From Leptospira meyeri (lineage in GTDB: Bacteria; Spirochaetota; Leptospiria; Leptospirales; Leptospiraceae), in assembly GCF_004368965.1 (NCBI RefSeq), contig NZ_SORO01000006.1, positions 1 to 49,908 on the forward strand: a stretch of 49,908 nucleotides of DNA, in the 5' to 3' direction. Both the position numbers and the translations under genes were made by a program. A model generated the notes under the pieces. That model saw only the letters and a program-made list of their open reading frames with translations, was not told the origin of the DNA and ran no database searches. Of this stretch, positions 8,197 through 16,601 are shown one piece after another. Position 1 is the stretch's first letter. The number at the start of each line of letters is the position of its first letter.

Positions 8197-9653
8197 CTTT
8201 TATTTCCTAATTGTCGTAAACGATATCGGATCAATTCTGAGTCTTCTTCGGTAGTCAAAATTCTAATTAGCTCTTCTTCTCTCTTTTCCTTTGGAACTGA
8301 AATAGAACTTTTATCATTTAGATAATCATAAACTTCCTTTTTCAATTCTTCAGAATGATGTTGATCCAGAAATCTTTCTAAATTTCCAATTTTACTTTTC
8401 TCTTGAGCATTGCTGACATCCTTTTCCTTATCAACTTGAGCAGATTCTATATTAGAATTTGGTCTGGAATATTTTTTATCTATTACTTTAAGAGAATCTA
8501 TACTTTCGGTTTTTAACTTCGAGTTTTTTCGGATAGCTATAGATTTATTTTCACCTGAAGAATTCTTTGCGGGAACAAAAACCATTTCCAACTCTTGATA
8601 CTTAGTATTTTCTTCTTTGAAAAAGCTTAAATAAACAACGAAAGCCAAAAATAGTATGATTCCTGATGAATATATTTTTTTTAAACTGGGGATGTATCCA
8701 AATTGATTTGCGGGAGAGTATTCACCGAAATGAACTAACTGATAGGCACCAGGATATCCCTTCCCAAATTTCATTTCTAAAATACTTCTGACAACTTTAA
8801 GAGCAAATGACGAAGAACGAGATTTTAAGAATTCTGACCAAAAGCCTTTTCCTGCTTCTCTAGCCACATCATTCCGAACATCACCAAGGTATCCGACAAC
8901 TTCTTTAGCACCTGCCTGGAGAAAGGCATTTGCAAGCAGCGTAGCCGATGAACAGGAGTTAAAGTAAACCAATTGGACATTAGAAAGATCGAAAGAAGCG
9001 ATTGTCTCAGCATCTAGAATGATATCATCGCTAAGATAGATTCCGTCTCTATAACTATGTCCACTATAATGAATATACTTCATTGATGAAATTTTTTCTA
9101 GGAGTCGATTTTTTGTTAGTCCATAGCCAACGAGTTGTTTTGAAACCAAGCGATTTTTATTCCAAATCTTTACGACCTCCTCTCTCTCTTCTTTCATTCC
9201 ATGAAATAAATTTTCCGCTTTGAAATGATTTTCAATATAAAGAACTCCCTCCCCGATTCTACCTGATGGTGGGAGTCTATCAGAACGTATCGTCCTATAA
9301 ATTTTTGTATTGTTGGTTTGCAGAATTTCAAATGGTAGTGAAGAGAATGCGAAATCAGCTATGAACCTGGCTGAATCTAGCTCAATTCTTCCAAGAGAAT
9401 TCCCAAAAAGCAAAGTTTTAAAGTAGTTTGAAAATTCCTGTAATTTTTCACTATAATCTTGATCTTGGGGTTTGCTTTCATCAATCTGGACTGCATCGAC
9501 TTGCCTTATCCAATCTGACCAACTTACTAGAAACTCAGAGAGAAAACTCTTTTTGATCGAATGGAATGGCTCCACAACATTGAAACGATTACTTGATTCA
9601 GAAACTAGAACCTCAGCATATTCTTGTTTTGCGAGAATTCTGATCGTCTTCAC
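8193..9653 (-). CDS. CHAT-domain (caspase-like) protease with transmembrane segment
   Basis: The 486-residue protein contains a C-terminal-type CHAT domain at about 90-310: IHYSGHSY supplies the catalytic His (H199), and YFNSCSSATLLANAFLQAGA supplies the Cys (C234) and the family's typical following helix. A single membrane helix (about 331-345) follows. The remaining 140 residues are charged and low-complexity and end in a region that could be extracellular or regulatory. CHAT proteases cleave specific partners, and several act in regulated cell-death or defence pathways. The start is a GTG at 9653. It lies downstream of an ECF sigma factor and an anti-sigma-like gene and overlaps the exported protein gene, so the four probably form one regulated cascade. 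Confidence 0.87.
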   Translation of the reverse strand: MKTIRILAKQEYAEVLVSESSNRFNVVEPFHSIKKSFLSEFLVSWSDWIRQVDAVQIDESKPQDQDYSEKLQEFSNYFKTLLFGNSLGRIELDSARFIADFAFSSLPFEILQTNNTKIYRTIRSDRLPPSGRIGEGVLYIENHFKAENLFHGMKEEREEVVKIWNKNRLVSKQLVGYGLTKNRLLEKISSMKYIHYSGHSYRDGIYLSDDIILDAETIASFDLSNVQLVYFNSCSSATLLANAFLQAGAKEVVGYLGDVRNDVAREAGKGFWSEFLKSRSSSFALKVVRSILEMKFGKGYPGAYQLVHFGEYSPANQFGYIPSLKKIYSSGIILFLAFVVYLSFFKEENTKYQELEMVFVPAKNSSGENKSIAIRKNSKLKTESIDSLKVIDKKYSRPNSNIESAQVDKEKDVSNAQEKSKIGNLERFLDQHHSEELKKEVYDYLNDKSSISVPKEKREEELIRILTTEEDSELIRYRLRQLGNKR

Positions 9654-9695
9654 AATTCTTATACGATAAGACTTATCTGAGTTGTCACCTATTTT

Positions 9696-10325
9696 TCAGG
9701 CTTCTAAATGAAGAGTGAGACCTATGCTAAAAACTTTCTCTTTTTTCTTTTTAAAAATAACTTCGATTTCCATAGGGTGAGCTAAAGGAGTTTCGAAAGA
9801 ATTTTTTTTCTCTAAATCGTCGAGAATTTCTGTTTCGACATTATTTATAGCAAGAACAGCCGATAGTCCAATAGAATCAGAAGACTTCACAGATAGAAAG
9901 ACACTCTTATTATCGGAGGATGGTGTAAATATAAATGTTATATCCTTGTCGTCTAATTTCCGTGTGATTGTGACTGGTCCCGCCGAACTTCCTCTATATG
10001 AAAAATCTGCCATTATGCCCTGATATGTAAGTTCGGCTTGATCCGATGCACTTACCAAAATTTTATCTTTGAGGAACCTAAGAATAAACTGAACATGGGT
10101 CATTTTTTTTGCTTTTACAATTCCCAGAATCTTTGACCGTTCATCTAACTCTGCTTCATGACCTACATCCATAAGGTATAGAGCCTCTTTCAATGAAACA
10201 TATTTCACAAAGTAAGATCGATTACTTTGGATTTGCTCTTTCACGAAATTTGATTCTTCGAAAGATAGCTTTCCCTTAATGTAACGCAAAATTAGATCAT
10301 CATTTATGTTTTTCTTAGGTTCCAT
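9696..10325 (-). CDS. Anti-sigma-like protein next to ECF sigma factor
   Basis: The 209-residue protein begins with LILRYIKGKLSFEESNFV, resembling the N-terminal helical region of anti-sigma factors (often annotated as zf-HC2-like without the zinc ligands). It lacks both the HxxxCxxC motif and a membrane segment. The C-terminal half is beta-rich. It lies 15 bp downstream of the ECF sigma gene and 42 bp upstream of the CHAT gene. A role in holding the sigma factor inactive is inferred from this layout and the N-terminal resemblance. It could instead be a non-inhibitory adaptor. Confidence 0.6.
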   Translation of the reverse strand: MEPKKNINDDLILRYIKGKLSFEESNFVKEQIQSNRSYFVKYVSLKEALYLMDVGHEAELDERSKILGIVKAKKMTHVQFILRFLKDKILVSASDQAELTYQGIMADFSYRGSSAGPVTITRKLDDKDITFIFTPSSDNKSVFLSVKSSDSIGLSAVLAINNVETEILDDLEKKNSFETPLAHPMEIEVIFKKKKEKVFSIGLTLHLEA

Positions 10326-10340
10326 AATGAAGATGTTCTC

Positions 10341-10922
10341 TCATTTGATTAATATTCCCGATTCTTTCATTTTTTTAATTTTTTCTATTCCACGAGCACT
10401 TCGAGTTAATACCGTATTTAGTGGAATTTTTAATATATCAGCTATTTCTCGACTTTTGTATCCTCTAAATTTCAAAAGAAGCACTTCACGGAAGGGACTC
10501 TCTAAATTTGTCATGAGATATTCTAAAAATTCAGTTTCGTCTTCCGAATCTTGTGAATTTGTATCAGAAGCAAAATGGTGAAAATCTTCAGGCGAGGAGA
10601 CTATTTCTCGTTTATTTTTTCTGATTTCTTTTCGATTTTCATTTCTAATAATGTTTTTTACTGATTCGCTCAAATATATCAAAAAGCTCGCAAAAAGCTC
10701 TCCATCAAATTTCCGAAGAAGTCGGAAATCATCTTCTACTAATTTCAAATAAACGAGTTGGACAACATCTTCATAGTCTTTTCCATAATGATTTTTATGG
10801 ACTACCCCCGAAATTAATCTGTGAAAAAGATCAATAAATCGATTCCAGGAATTTGTATTCCCTTTTAAACAACCATCCAATATTGACTTTATATCTGGAT
10901 TATTTGGATTTGAGTATTTCAT
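10341..10922 (-). CDS. ECF-type RNA polymerase sigma factor
   Basis: The 193-residue protein has sigma region 2 at about 15-95 (KDYEDVVQLVYLKLVED, then LRKFDGELFASFLIYLSESVKNIIRNENRK) and region 4 at about 135-180 (REVLLLKFRGYKSREIADILKIP, then TVLTRSARGIEKIKK, the helix-turn-helix). The length is that of group 4 sigma factors. It is the promoter-proximal gene of a minus-strand cluster with anti-sigma-like, CHAT and exported proteins, so it probably drives its own operon. No clear Shine-Dalgarno precedes the ATG at 10922. Confidence 0.9.
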   Translation of the reverse strand: MKYSNPNNPDIKSILDGCLKGNTNSWNRFIDLFHRLISGVVHKNHYGKDYEDVVQLVYLKLVEDDFRLLRKFDGELFASFLIYLSESVKNIIRNENRKEIRKNKREIVSSPEDFHHFASDTNSQDSEDETEFLEYLMTNLESPFREVLLLKFRGYKSREIADILKIPLNTVLTRSARGIEKIKKMKESGILIK

Positions 10923-11237
10923 TGGAAGGCAGATTTTCTATGAATCAGACTAAAATTCGGGTAACTAAATCGAATATCAAGCATTATAGTTTGGTTGAAA
11001 CCGCCCTATTCTTCTGATTTTTGAAATTGGAACATTTTGTTTGGATTTTAGAAAACATAAAGAAATATATTTCAAATTATTGAAACGCTCAGCAAACTGA
11101 ATCTTTCATTTAGAAAATTAAACTGGCTAATCTAAAAAGGATGCTACAAATTTACAGATCAGAAGTAATTGGAAAATTGGTTGGTTTTAATGATTTTTAG
11201 TAGGCTCAGATAATTTAAAGCTTTAACAATAATATTA
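10923..11237. promoter_or_regulatory. Divergent intergenic region between sigma-factor operon and PP2C gene
   Basis: This 315-bp stretch has no gene and must hold the promoters of both divergent units. It is AT-rich. I see a GGAAC sequence at about 11030, reminiscent of ECF -35 elements but in the direction of the PP2C gene, and no convincing partner element. I see no inverted repeat longer than six bases. Confidence 0.35.
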
Positions 11238-11960
11238 TTGGATGTATGTTTTGCAAAGATGCCTAATATGGAGAGAAAATCAGTAAATTCAAAGCCTCAA
11301 AATCGAAAGTATGTGGTGGAATCGCTGATGGGAATTAGCAAAAACGAGAACCAGGATAATTTCCTTATAATTGAAGAAAAGGATTACTCTCTTTTCTACG
11401 TTTTTGACGGGGTTGGTAGTGCTTTAAACAGCAAAAAAGCAACGGAACTATCCAAAGAATACATTTTAATACACTCAAACTCTCATTTCAACAATGGCTT
11501 ATTTGATTTTGCAAAACTCATGCTTGAAACCAATTCATATTTATTAAATCAAGGAATCCCAGAAGTCAAAACGACTTATTGCTCAGTTTGCATTTCTTTA
11601 TTAAATCCAAATCTGATACAATATTCAAGCTTAGGTGATTCTCGAATTTATATTATTAATCCGCAATATTTAAAGCAAATTACAGAAGATGATAGATTTT
11701 CAACAAATCGTAATTTATTATCAAAATACCTAGGTATGGAGAATTTAAGTTTAAATGATTTCTATACTGAGAATTACAACATTTCCAATAACGAAAAAAT
11801 TTTGCTATGCTCCGATGGTTTTTACAACTTAATGGAACAGGAGAAAGCTCGCTCTTTTGAAATTCTTAGTAAGCAATATCTTTCTTCTATAAAAAAAAAC
11901 TTATTCAGTTTCGTGATTAATAAAAACTTAGATGATTCAACTTTTATACTTATAAAGTGA
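11238..11960 (+). CDS. PP2C-family Ser/Thr protein phosphatase
   Basis: The 240-residue protein has the PPM/PP2C metal-binding motifs in order: ENQDNF near 36, YVFDGVGSA (DG pair near 55), YSSLGDSRIYII near 130, LLCSDGFYNLM near 192 and a final LDDSTFILI (DD near 232). These aspartates bind two Mn/Mg ions for dephosphorylation. It is a compact catalytic domain without membrane or sensor parts. The start may be 11238 or a later ATG at 11259 or 11268. Its stop overlaps the next gene's GTG. It faces, tail to tail, a cassette with a Ser/Thr kinase, so kinase and phosphatase probably act on the same target. Confidence 0.87.
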   Translation: MDVCFAKMPNMERKSVNSKPQNRKYVVESLMGISKNENQDNFLIIEEKDYSLFYVFDGVGSALNSKKATELSKEYILIHSNSHFNNGLFDFAKLMLETNSYLLNQGIPEVKTTYCSVCISLLNPNLIQYSSLGDSRIYIINPQYLKQITEDDRFSTNRNLLSKYLGMENLSLNDFYTENYNISNNEKILLCSDGFYNLMEQEKARSFEILSKQYLSSIKKNLFSFVINKNLDDSTFILIK

Positions 11961-12652
11961 AGCTCAGTATGTTCCAAACAGAAGAAGCATTAGTAAAAAA
12001 GCTAAAGAGAAATTATTCAAACATTTGTTATTGGAATACTTTAAGTTTTCCAACGAAGATTTTTGAAGAAGTTGATTTGGGTTTCGGCATTGCCGATTTA
12101 GTTATTTCAAAATTGAAAGCGACCAGCATAAATAGGAACAGTTACCTGAATTACTTAGACATTACAATTTACAAAATAATTCAAAATAACTCCGAAATTT
12201 CATTTGAACAAATCAAACACCTAACAAGAGCAGACTCAAGAACAATAAAAAAATCAATATCCAAACTTAAACTCGAAAAGTATGTTAAGGAAGTAAATAC
12301 AATTTATAAACCTGGAAGAACTTACAAGCATTTTCTTTCCGATTCAATTGCGATAGAGGCAAAGTTAAAGAACTGGAGGCGTGCATTGAATCAAGCTTAT
12401 AGATACAAGTGGTTTGCCTCAACTTCATATGTTGTCTTAGATGAGAAACGAATTTCAAGTGCAGAGTTAAATATCGACTTATTCAAAGAAATGAATGTAG
12501 GCTTGGCATGTATAAATAAAAAAGGGAAAGTTTCGATTAGGTATAAACCCAAGAAAGAAAAACCTTTTGATGAGAAAATGCAAATGCTCTTAAATGAGTT
12601 AATGCTTGTTTCTTATCTAGACAGAAGGAAGGACTTCCAAATTGCTAAATGA
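11957..12652 (+). CDS. PD-(D/E)XK nuclease-like protein with winged-helix segment
   Basis: The 231-residue protein has FGIADLVIS near 43-51 (candidate metal-binding Asp) and IAIEAKLKNWRRALNQA near 134-150, where ExK is followed by a helix with a conserved-looking tryptophan. This is the arrangement of restriction-endonuclease-fold enzymes. Between them lies a helix-turn-helix or winged-helix insertion (about 60-115, with FEQIKHLTRADSRTIKKSIS). It is translationally coupled to PP2C: GTG 11957 overlaps the TGA at 11958-11960. The last 40 bp overlap the convergent gene at 12613. A nuclease effector controlled by phosphorylation is a plausible reading, but the nuclease call is by motif only. Confidence 0.65.
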   Translation: MKLSMFQTEEALVKKLKRNYSNICYWNTLSFPTKIFEEVDLGFGIADLVISKLKATSINRNSYLNYLDITIYKIIQNNSEISFEQIKHLTRADSRTIKKSISKLKLEKYVKEVNTIYKPGRTYKHFLSDSIAIEAKLKNWRRALNQAYRYKWFASTSYVVLDEKRISSAELNIDLFKEMNVGLACINKKGKVSIRYKPKKEKPFDEKMQMLLNELMLVSYLDRRKDFQIAK

Positions 12653-13791
12653 TAGTTACTACTTTCCTCTAATAGGAAAACTTTTTGCTTTTCCAAGTTT
12701 TCATAAGCTTTTATTGAATCGTCAACTTTCCCAGTAAAAAATTCCTTCCGTCTTTTTAGATCGGGGATTGATTGCAACTCATATAGTAAATTATTTATTG
12801 CAAGCAAGTAATTTTTGTGAACTTCAGGCTTATGATTATTCCATAGAAAATTTAAATCCAAGAGAACGTCAGAAAATATATTCTTTTCATTTTTAATCAT
12901 AGGCAAACACCCTTTTTCACGAACGAGGTCTATAAACTGTGCCTTTACAAAATTCAATAATTTTTCAGAGAAATACCATCCTTTTGAAGGTCCGCCATCT
13001 TCTTCCTGTACAAATCTATTTATTTTAAAATTTCTCAAATTTTCATATGTAGCTATTGAAATGAGATCAATATCAGTTAGAGAAAGAAAAACTAGTGCAT
13101 CCCAATTGGCATAAGCATAAATAGTAAAAAATTTCTGCTTTTTAAGGGTGGAAAAAACTCCCAATAAATTTTTCAAGTATCTCATATCTGTGCTTACTTT
13201 TTGCTTTGATTCTGGCTTCGATTCACAGACTATATAATATCCGTCAAATACTATGCTACCATCAGTCAATGCAAATAGGACACTATCAACTTTCGTTTCA
13301 TCAATAATTGTGTTATTTGTAAATGGAATAGTCATAAAGTATCTATGATTAGTATCTTTATTTTTAAGAAGCCATAAATTTATGGCTTTAACCAATCCTA
13401 TGAAACTATCAATACTTTCATTTTCGTAGTAATTCGGAATTATAATATCACGAAAACCCATCTCAACTTGAAATTTTATTCCTTCTTTGATAGCCGTTAG
13501 CATATATTCATTAGTTGCTGCACCGCCATCGATTTCATTTGAAGGGTGAAATTTATAGGTTTTTAATTTTCCTCCGACGAGTTCTGATGATTCTTTTTTT
13601 CCAAAATATTGTAAATCAAGCATCGATAAACCCGACACTTCTTTCAGCTTGTATCCGCTTAATTTTTCCCTTTCAAGGAAATTACTACCAAAACTGTAAG
13701 CACAAAAAACAAATCCTTCACCGATTTTGTTTTGAAAATAGGAATCCAAATTCCATTTGAAATTATGTCCGAGTAGATGTATGGTTTTCAT
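12613..13791 (-). CDS. Unknown protein encoded with Ser/Thr kinase
   Basis: The 392-residue soluble protein has alternating strands and helices (GFRDIIIPNYYENE, then FYTIYAYANWDALVFLSLTD) that suggest an alpha/beta barrel, but I do not recognise the family. It starts three bases after the kinase gene, so they are one operon. Its 3' end overlaps the nuclease-like gene on the other strand by 40 bp. By position it is either the kinase's substrate or the sensor that triggers it. A central ESKPESKQK segment could be a second restriction-fold ExK, but there is no matching upstream Asp that I trust. Confidence 0.7.
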   Translation of the reverse strand: MKTIHLLGHNFKWNLDSYFQNKIGEGFVFCAYSFGSNFLEREKLSGYKLKEVSGLSMLDLQYFGKKESSELVGGKLKTYKFHPSNEIDGGAATNEYMLTAIKEGIKFQVEMGFRDIIIPNYYENESIDSFIGLVKAINLWLLKNKDTNHRYFMTIPFTNNTIIDETKVDSVLFALTDGSIVFDGYYIVCESKPESKQKVSTDMRYLKNLLGVFSTLKKQKFFTIYAYANWDALVFLSLTDIDLISIATYENLRNFKINRFVQEEDGGPSKGWYFSEKLLNFVKAQFIDLVREKGCLPMIKNEKNIFSDVLLDLNFLWNNHKPEVHKNYLLAINNLLYELQSIPDLKRRKEFFTGKVDDSIKAYENLEKQKVFLLEESSNYHLAIWKSFLLSR

Positions 13792-13794
13792 ATG

Positions 13795-14589
13795 TTATGG
13801 CAATAGATTTATTAAATCTTCTATCAATCTTGGTCTTTCAGCAGGACTAAATCTCATCGATTCAAAGAAAAAATTACTTAATTCTGAATTACTTTTGATT
13901 CCAAAATCTTGTTGCTTTAAATTAAATTTGGATTCGATCTCTAATTTCGTTTTACCAAACGGCAATTCTTGATAATATAAGAAATATGCTAACACACCTA
14001 AAGAAAAATAATCTGTTCTGTAAGAAATCAGTTCTTTCTTCCCAGCGTATTGTTCTGGAGAGCCAAATTGCCAACTAAATGGCTGTAATCCTGTTGCTGT
14101 AAGGGAAGAATTAAAGGTGTCTCTAGCAATTCCGAAATCAAGCAAAACAGGATTTCCATTTGTCCGCATAATGATATTCTCTGGCTTAATGTCTCGATGA
14201 ATAAAACCTGCCTTCCAAATCGGCTTCATAATCTCACAGATTGATTTAATTAACTTTGTTACTTTTTGATAATCTCCATTGAAGGTATTGACTATATTTG
14301 CGAGAGTTTCCCCTTCAATGTACTCTTCAAAAACAATTAAATGATTTTGGTAAATTTCAGTTCTACAGATAGTAGGAATTCCATCTATGTGTTTAAATTT
14401 TTCATAAATTTCCAACTCCCTTGCTACTCTTTCATCGAATCCTGAAGAGCGTAAGAGCTTCATAGCAAATTTCTCTCCACCAATCTCAACAAAATGGACA
14501 GACTTTTGCCCACCAACAGCTTCTTCTTTGAAGAACTTGTCGATTTTAAATCTTTCGATAAAATCCTTTTTTAATTCATGTATAGCCAT
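13795..14589 (-). CDS. Soluble Ser/Thr protein kinase (Hanks type)
   Basis: The 264 residues form almost exactly one kinase domain: AMK (ATP-anchoring K44), an acidic residue in the C-helix near 58, the hinge EEYIEGET (88-95), HRDIKPENII (catalytic D133, N138), DFG (151-153), GSPEQYAGK in the activation loop and P+1 segment, DYFSLGVLAYFL (subdomain IX) and a final ERPRL. There is no membrane segment or PASTA domain, so it is not a cell-wall-sensing PknB type. The glycine-rich loop is degenerate (AVGGQKS). It is transcribed with the unknown gene at 12613. It sits opposite a PP2C-nuclease pair, forming a likely phospho-switch. Confidence 0.93.
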   Translation of the reverse strand: MAIHELKKDFIERFKIDKFFKEEAVGGQKSVHFVEIGGEKFAMKLLRSSGFDERVARELEIYEKFKHIDGIPTICRTEIYQNHLIVFEEYIEGETLANIVNTFNGDYQKVTKLIKSICEIMKPIWKAGFIHRDIKPENIIMRTNGNPVLLDFGIARDTFNSSLTATGLQPFSWQFGSPEQYAGKKELISYRTDYFSLGVLAYFLYYQELPFGKTKLEIESKFNLKQQDFGIKSNSELSNFFFESMRFSPAERPRLIEDLINLLP

Positions 14590-15017
14590 TTTTAATAGAT
14601 TTTTAAGGGCGAAATAAGCAAAAAATCCAGTATTTTATTTTATTTCCTTACCTCACGACAATGGGACTAACCTGACAATTTCCAAGTAATTTTGCCCATT
14701 ATATATCAAGAACTCCTTAAAACGATAGTTAGTTTTACATTTTATATATCGGCATTCAAAAAAGCCACAATTTTCCTTTCGTCTTCTTTTAACTATCTTC
14801 CTCGACTCTTCTTCGCTTTACATATTTACATACAAACTCTTTTTTGCAGACTGACCCCATTTGAAACCTTTGAAGCTTTAGCTATCATGTTCGACATTCT
14901 TAGCAGAATATGATTAAAAGAATACACCAGGACTTCCATTTCTTCTCGATTTTCCAAAAAGTGCAAAATCGCACTTTTCCAAAAACTTTGCTTTTCATTT
15001 TTCAGAACCTGAATAAG
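14590..15017. promoter_or_regulatory. Intergenic region upstream of parA
   Basis: These 428 bp separate the divergent kinase and parA genes. The stretch is very AT-rich. Short ORFs at 14692-14913 and in frame upstream of parA have no ribosome sites and look spurious. The one clear element is the palindrome at 14957-14978, 40 bp before parA, which matches the palindrome inside parB. Confidence 0.5.
14957..14978. promoter_or_regulatory. Candidate parS / ParB or ParA operator site 1
   Basis: AAAAGTGC (14957-14964) and GCACTTTT (14971-14978) form a perfect 8-bp inverted repeat around a 6-base centre. The half-site AAAGTGC is the same as in the 20-bp palindrome at 15829-15848. A repeated palindrome confined to the par operon is the usual sign of a centromere-like parS or autoregulation operator. 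This copy lies just upstream of parA, where it could repress the operon. Confidence 0.65.
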
Positions 15018-15782
15018 ATGAGACATAAGATGATAGTTTTTGATTTTTGGAATGTTAAGGGTGGCTCGGGAAAAAGTAGCAACTGCTATGCCGCTGGGCT
15101 TACTCTCCGTGACGCAGGAAAAAAAGTTCTCTTTATAGACCAAGACCCGCAACGATCCATCACGAAAACTCTGAACGCTCATACCAACAAGTCATCCACA
15201 CTTTTTGATGTGTATATGAGGCAATCAAAACTTCAGGACTCAATAATTGAAACCGAAGGATTTTCAATTTGCCCAGGAGACTTGCGACTACTTAGAATTC
15301 AAGAATCAGTAGACCAAAATCGTCTTGCCGAAGAATTACAAACTATCGCTAAGAAATTTGATTTCGTTTTAATTGATAACCAGCCCACTTGGAACGCTAT
15401 TGTGCGAGCAGGAATCGTAGCCTGCGATTTATTAATTATGCCATCACGAATTTCCATCTTCGATTTAGATGAAGTAAAGTTTTCATACGAGGAGGCGAAA
15501 ATCCTTCGAAAAAATGTTCCAATCAAAATCCTACTCAATCAAGTTAGCAATGCCGAAAAAGCTTCAAAAGATGAAGTAGAATATATTGAAATGTTTCTAG
15601 AAAAATTCAAATCCGATCTCTTGGAATCCCGTATTCCATTCTCAGCCTTTATGAAGAAAATTATCGATAGAGGTGAAAGTCTATCAGGGAAAGACCCATC
15701 CAAAACTAGACTAAGAACATCTCTCCACTCTTTTATTTCTGAAATAACGAATAACAAAGTAGATTTAACTCAGGTAGCATAA
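15018..15782 (+). CDS. parA: ParA partition ATPase
   Basis: This deviant-Walker ATPase pulls plasmid copies apart during partition. It has VKGGSGKSS (deviant Walker A, signature Lys), FIDQDPQRS (Walker A'), FDFVLIDNQP (Walker B, with N where many ParA have an Asp) and a C-terminal helical part. The frame stays open upstream to 14910, but those 36 residues run through the palindrome and look non-coding. The start is taken at ATG 15018 (MRHKMIVF), and 15030 is equally possible. It has no N-terminal HTH, as in small (type Ib-like) ParA. It ends three bases before parB, so the pair is one operon. Confidence 0.92.
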   Translation: MRHKMIVFDFWNVKGGSGKSSNCYAAGLTLRDAGKKVLFIDQDPQRSITKTLNAHTNKSSTLFDVYMRQSKLQDSIIETEGFSICPGDLRLLRIQESVDQNRLAEELQTIAKKFDFVLIDNQPTWNAIVRAGIVACDLLIMPSRISIFDLDEVKFSYEEAKILRKNVPIKILLNQVSNAEKASKDEVEYIEMFLEKFKSDLLESRIPFSAFMKKIIDRGESLSGKDPSKTRLRTSLHSFISEITNNKVDLTQVA

Positions 15783-15785
15783 GCG

Positions 15786-16601
15786 ATGGCAAAACAACTC
15801 AAAAGAATCTTTTCAGACCCAGAGTTCAAAAGTGCGAATTCGCACTTTGACGGCATCCAACAATATTTAAGTCTCCCAATTCAAGACATCGAATTAAACT
15901 TATCAAAAAATATACGGGATGCTTATGATGATTCTTTATTGGAAGAATTAGCAAACTCAATCCAAGAAAATGGACAGCTAGAACCCGTAGGGATTTCGCC
16001 TGACCGAAATAGAAATGGGAAATTTGATCTGATTTACGGTTATCGAAGGTGCTTAGCAATAAAAAAATATGCACCGCAACTCTCAGTAAAAGCCGTTACC
16101 GTAATCAGTAAAACTGATGATGATACGATTCAATTGCTAGAAAACATTCAAAGAGAAGATTTAACAGATTACGAAATTGCAAAGGCTTTACTTATCATTA
16201 AAGAAAAATCCAATTTGAGAAATGAGGATATAGCCAAGAAAATTCATAAAAGTTTGGACTGGGTTAAAAAAAGAATCATCCATGGGAAATCTATAAACCA
16301 ACTAGAAGAACATGGTACGGCGAATCCAGAAATTTTAAGAAAATTGACAACTCACCAAATGAGCCAAATATCTTCTTTAGATTTAAACGATAAAATTGCT
16401 GTTCTGCATTCTGCTGGGAAAGACGGAAATACTAAAGTAAATAATCTTAAGAAATTTAGATATCAGAAACAAATTCCAAAGCTACAACCGAAAGAATTGA
16501 TCAAAAAATTGAAATTAGAGAAATCCAATCTTGAGAAACAGATAAAGTCAGCGAATCTTCGTATTAAGCAAATCAATAAAGAGTTAAATAAGTTAACTTA
16601 A
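15786..16601 (+). CDS. parB: ParB partition protein
   Basis: The 271-residue protein has the ParB/Spo0J N-terminal CTPase-nuclease domain (IQDIELNLSKNIRDAYDD, IYGYRRCLAIKKY, and LLENIQREDLTDYEIAKAL, the conserved ENIQRxDL box). A central helix-turn-helix (NEDIAKKIHKSLDWVKKRI) and a basic coiled C-terminus rich in K and N follow. It binds parS and spreads to load ParA. A perfect 20-bp palindrome sits inside its 15th-21st codons, so the gene carries its own likely binding site. It is three bases downstream of parA. Confidence 0.93.
   Translation: MAKQLKRIFSDPEFKSANSHFDGIQQYLSLPIQDIELNLSKNIRDAYDDSLLEELANSIQENGQLEPVGISPDRNRNGKFDLIYGYRRCLAIKKYAPQLSVKAVTVISKTDDDTIQLLENIQREDLTDYEIAKALLIIKEKSNLRNEDIAKKIHKSLDWVKKRIIHGKSINQLEEHGTANPEILRKLTTHQMSQISSLDLNDKIAVLHSAGKDGNTKVNNLKKFRYQKQIPKLQPKELIKKLKLEKSNLEKQIKSANLRIKQINKELNKLT
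15829..15848. promoter_or_regulatory. Candidate parS site 2 (perfect 20-bp palindrome within parB)
   Basis: AAAGTGCGAATTCGCACTTT reads the same on both strands over all 20 bases. It shares the AAAGTGC/GCACTTT half-sites with the element at 14957. It lies inside the coding sequence of parB, encoding part of the residues KSANSHF, so selection for it acts on top of protein coding. Confidence 0.72.

Noticed and set aside
14692..14913. 73-residue hydrophobic ORF upstream of parA
   Set aside because: No ribosome site. The hydrophobic composition is what very AT-rich non-coding DNA yields.
14826..15182. 118-residue ORF on the minus strand
   Set aside because: It is antisense to the start of parA and its promoter region. 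ParA motifs on the plus strand are unambiguous.
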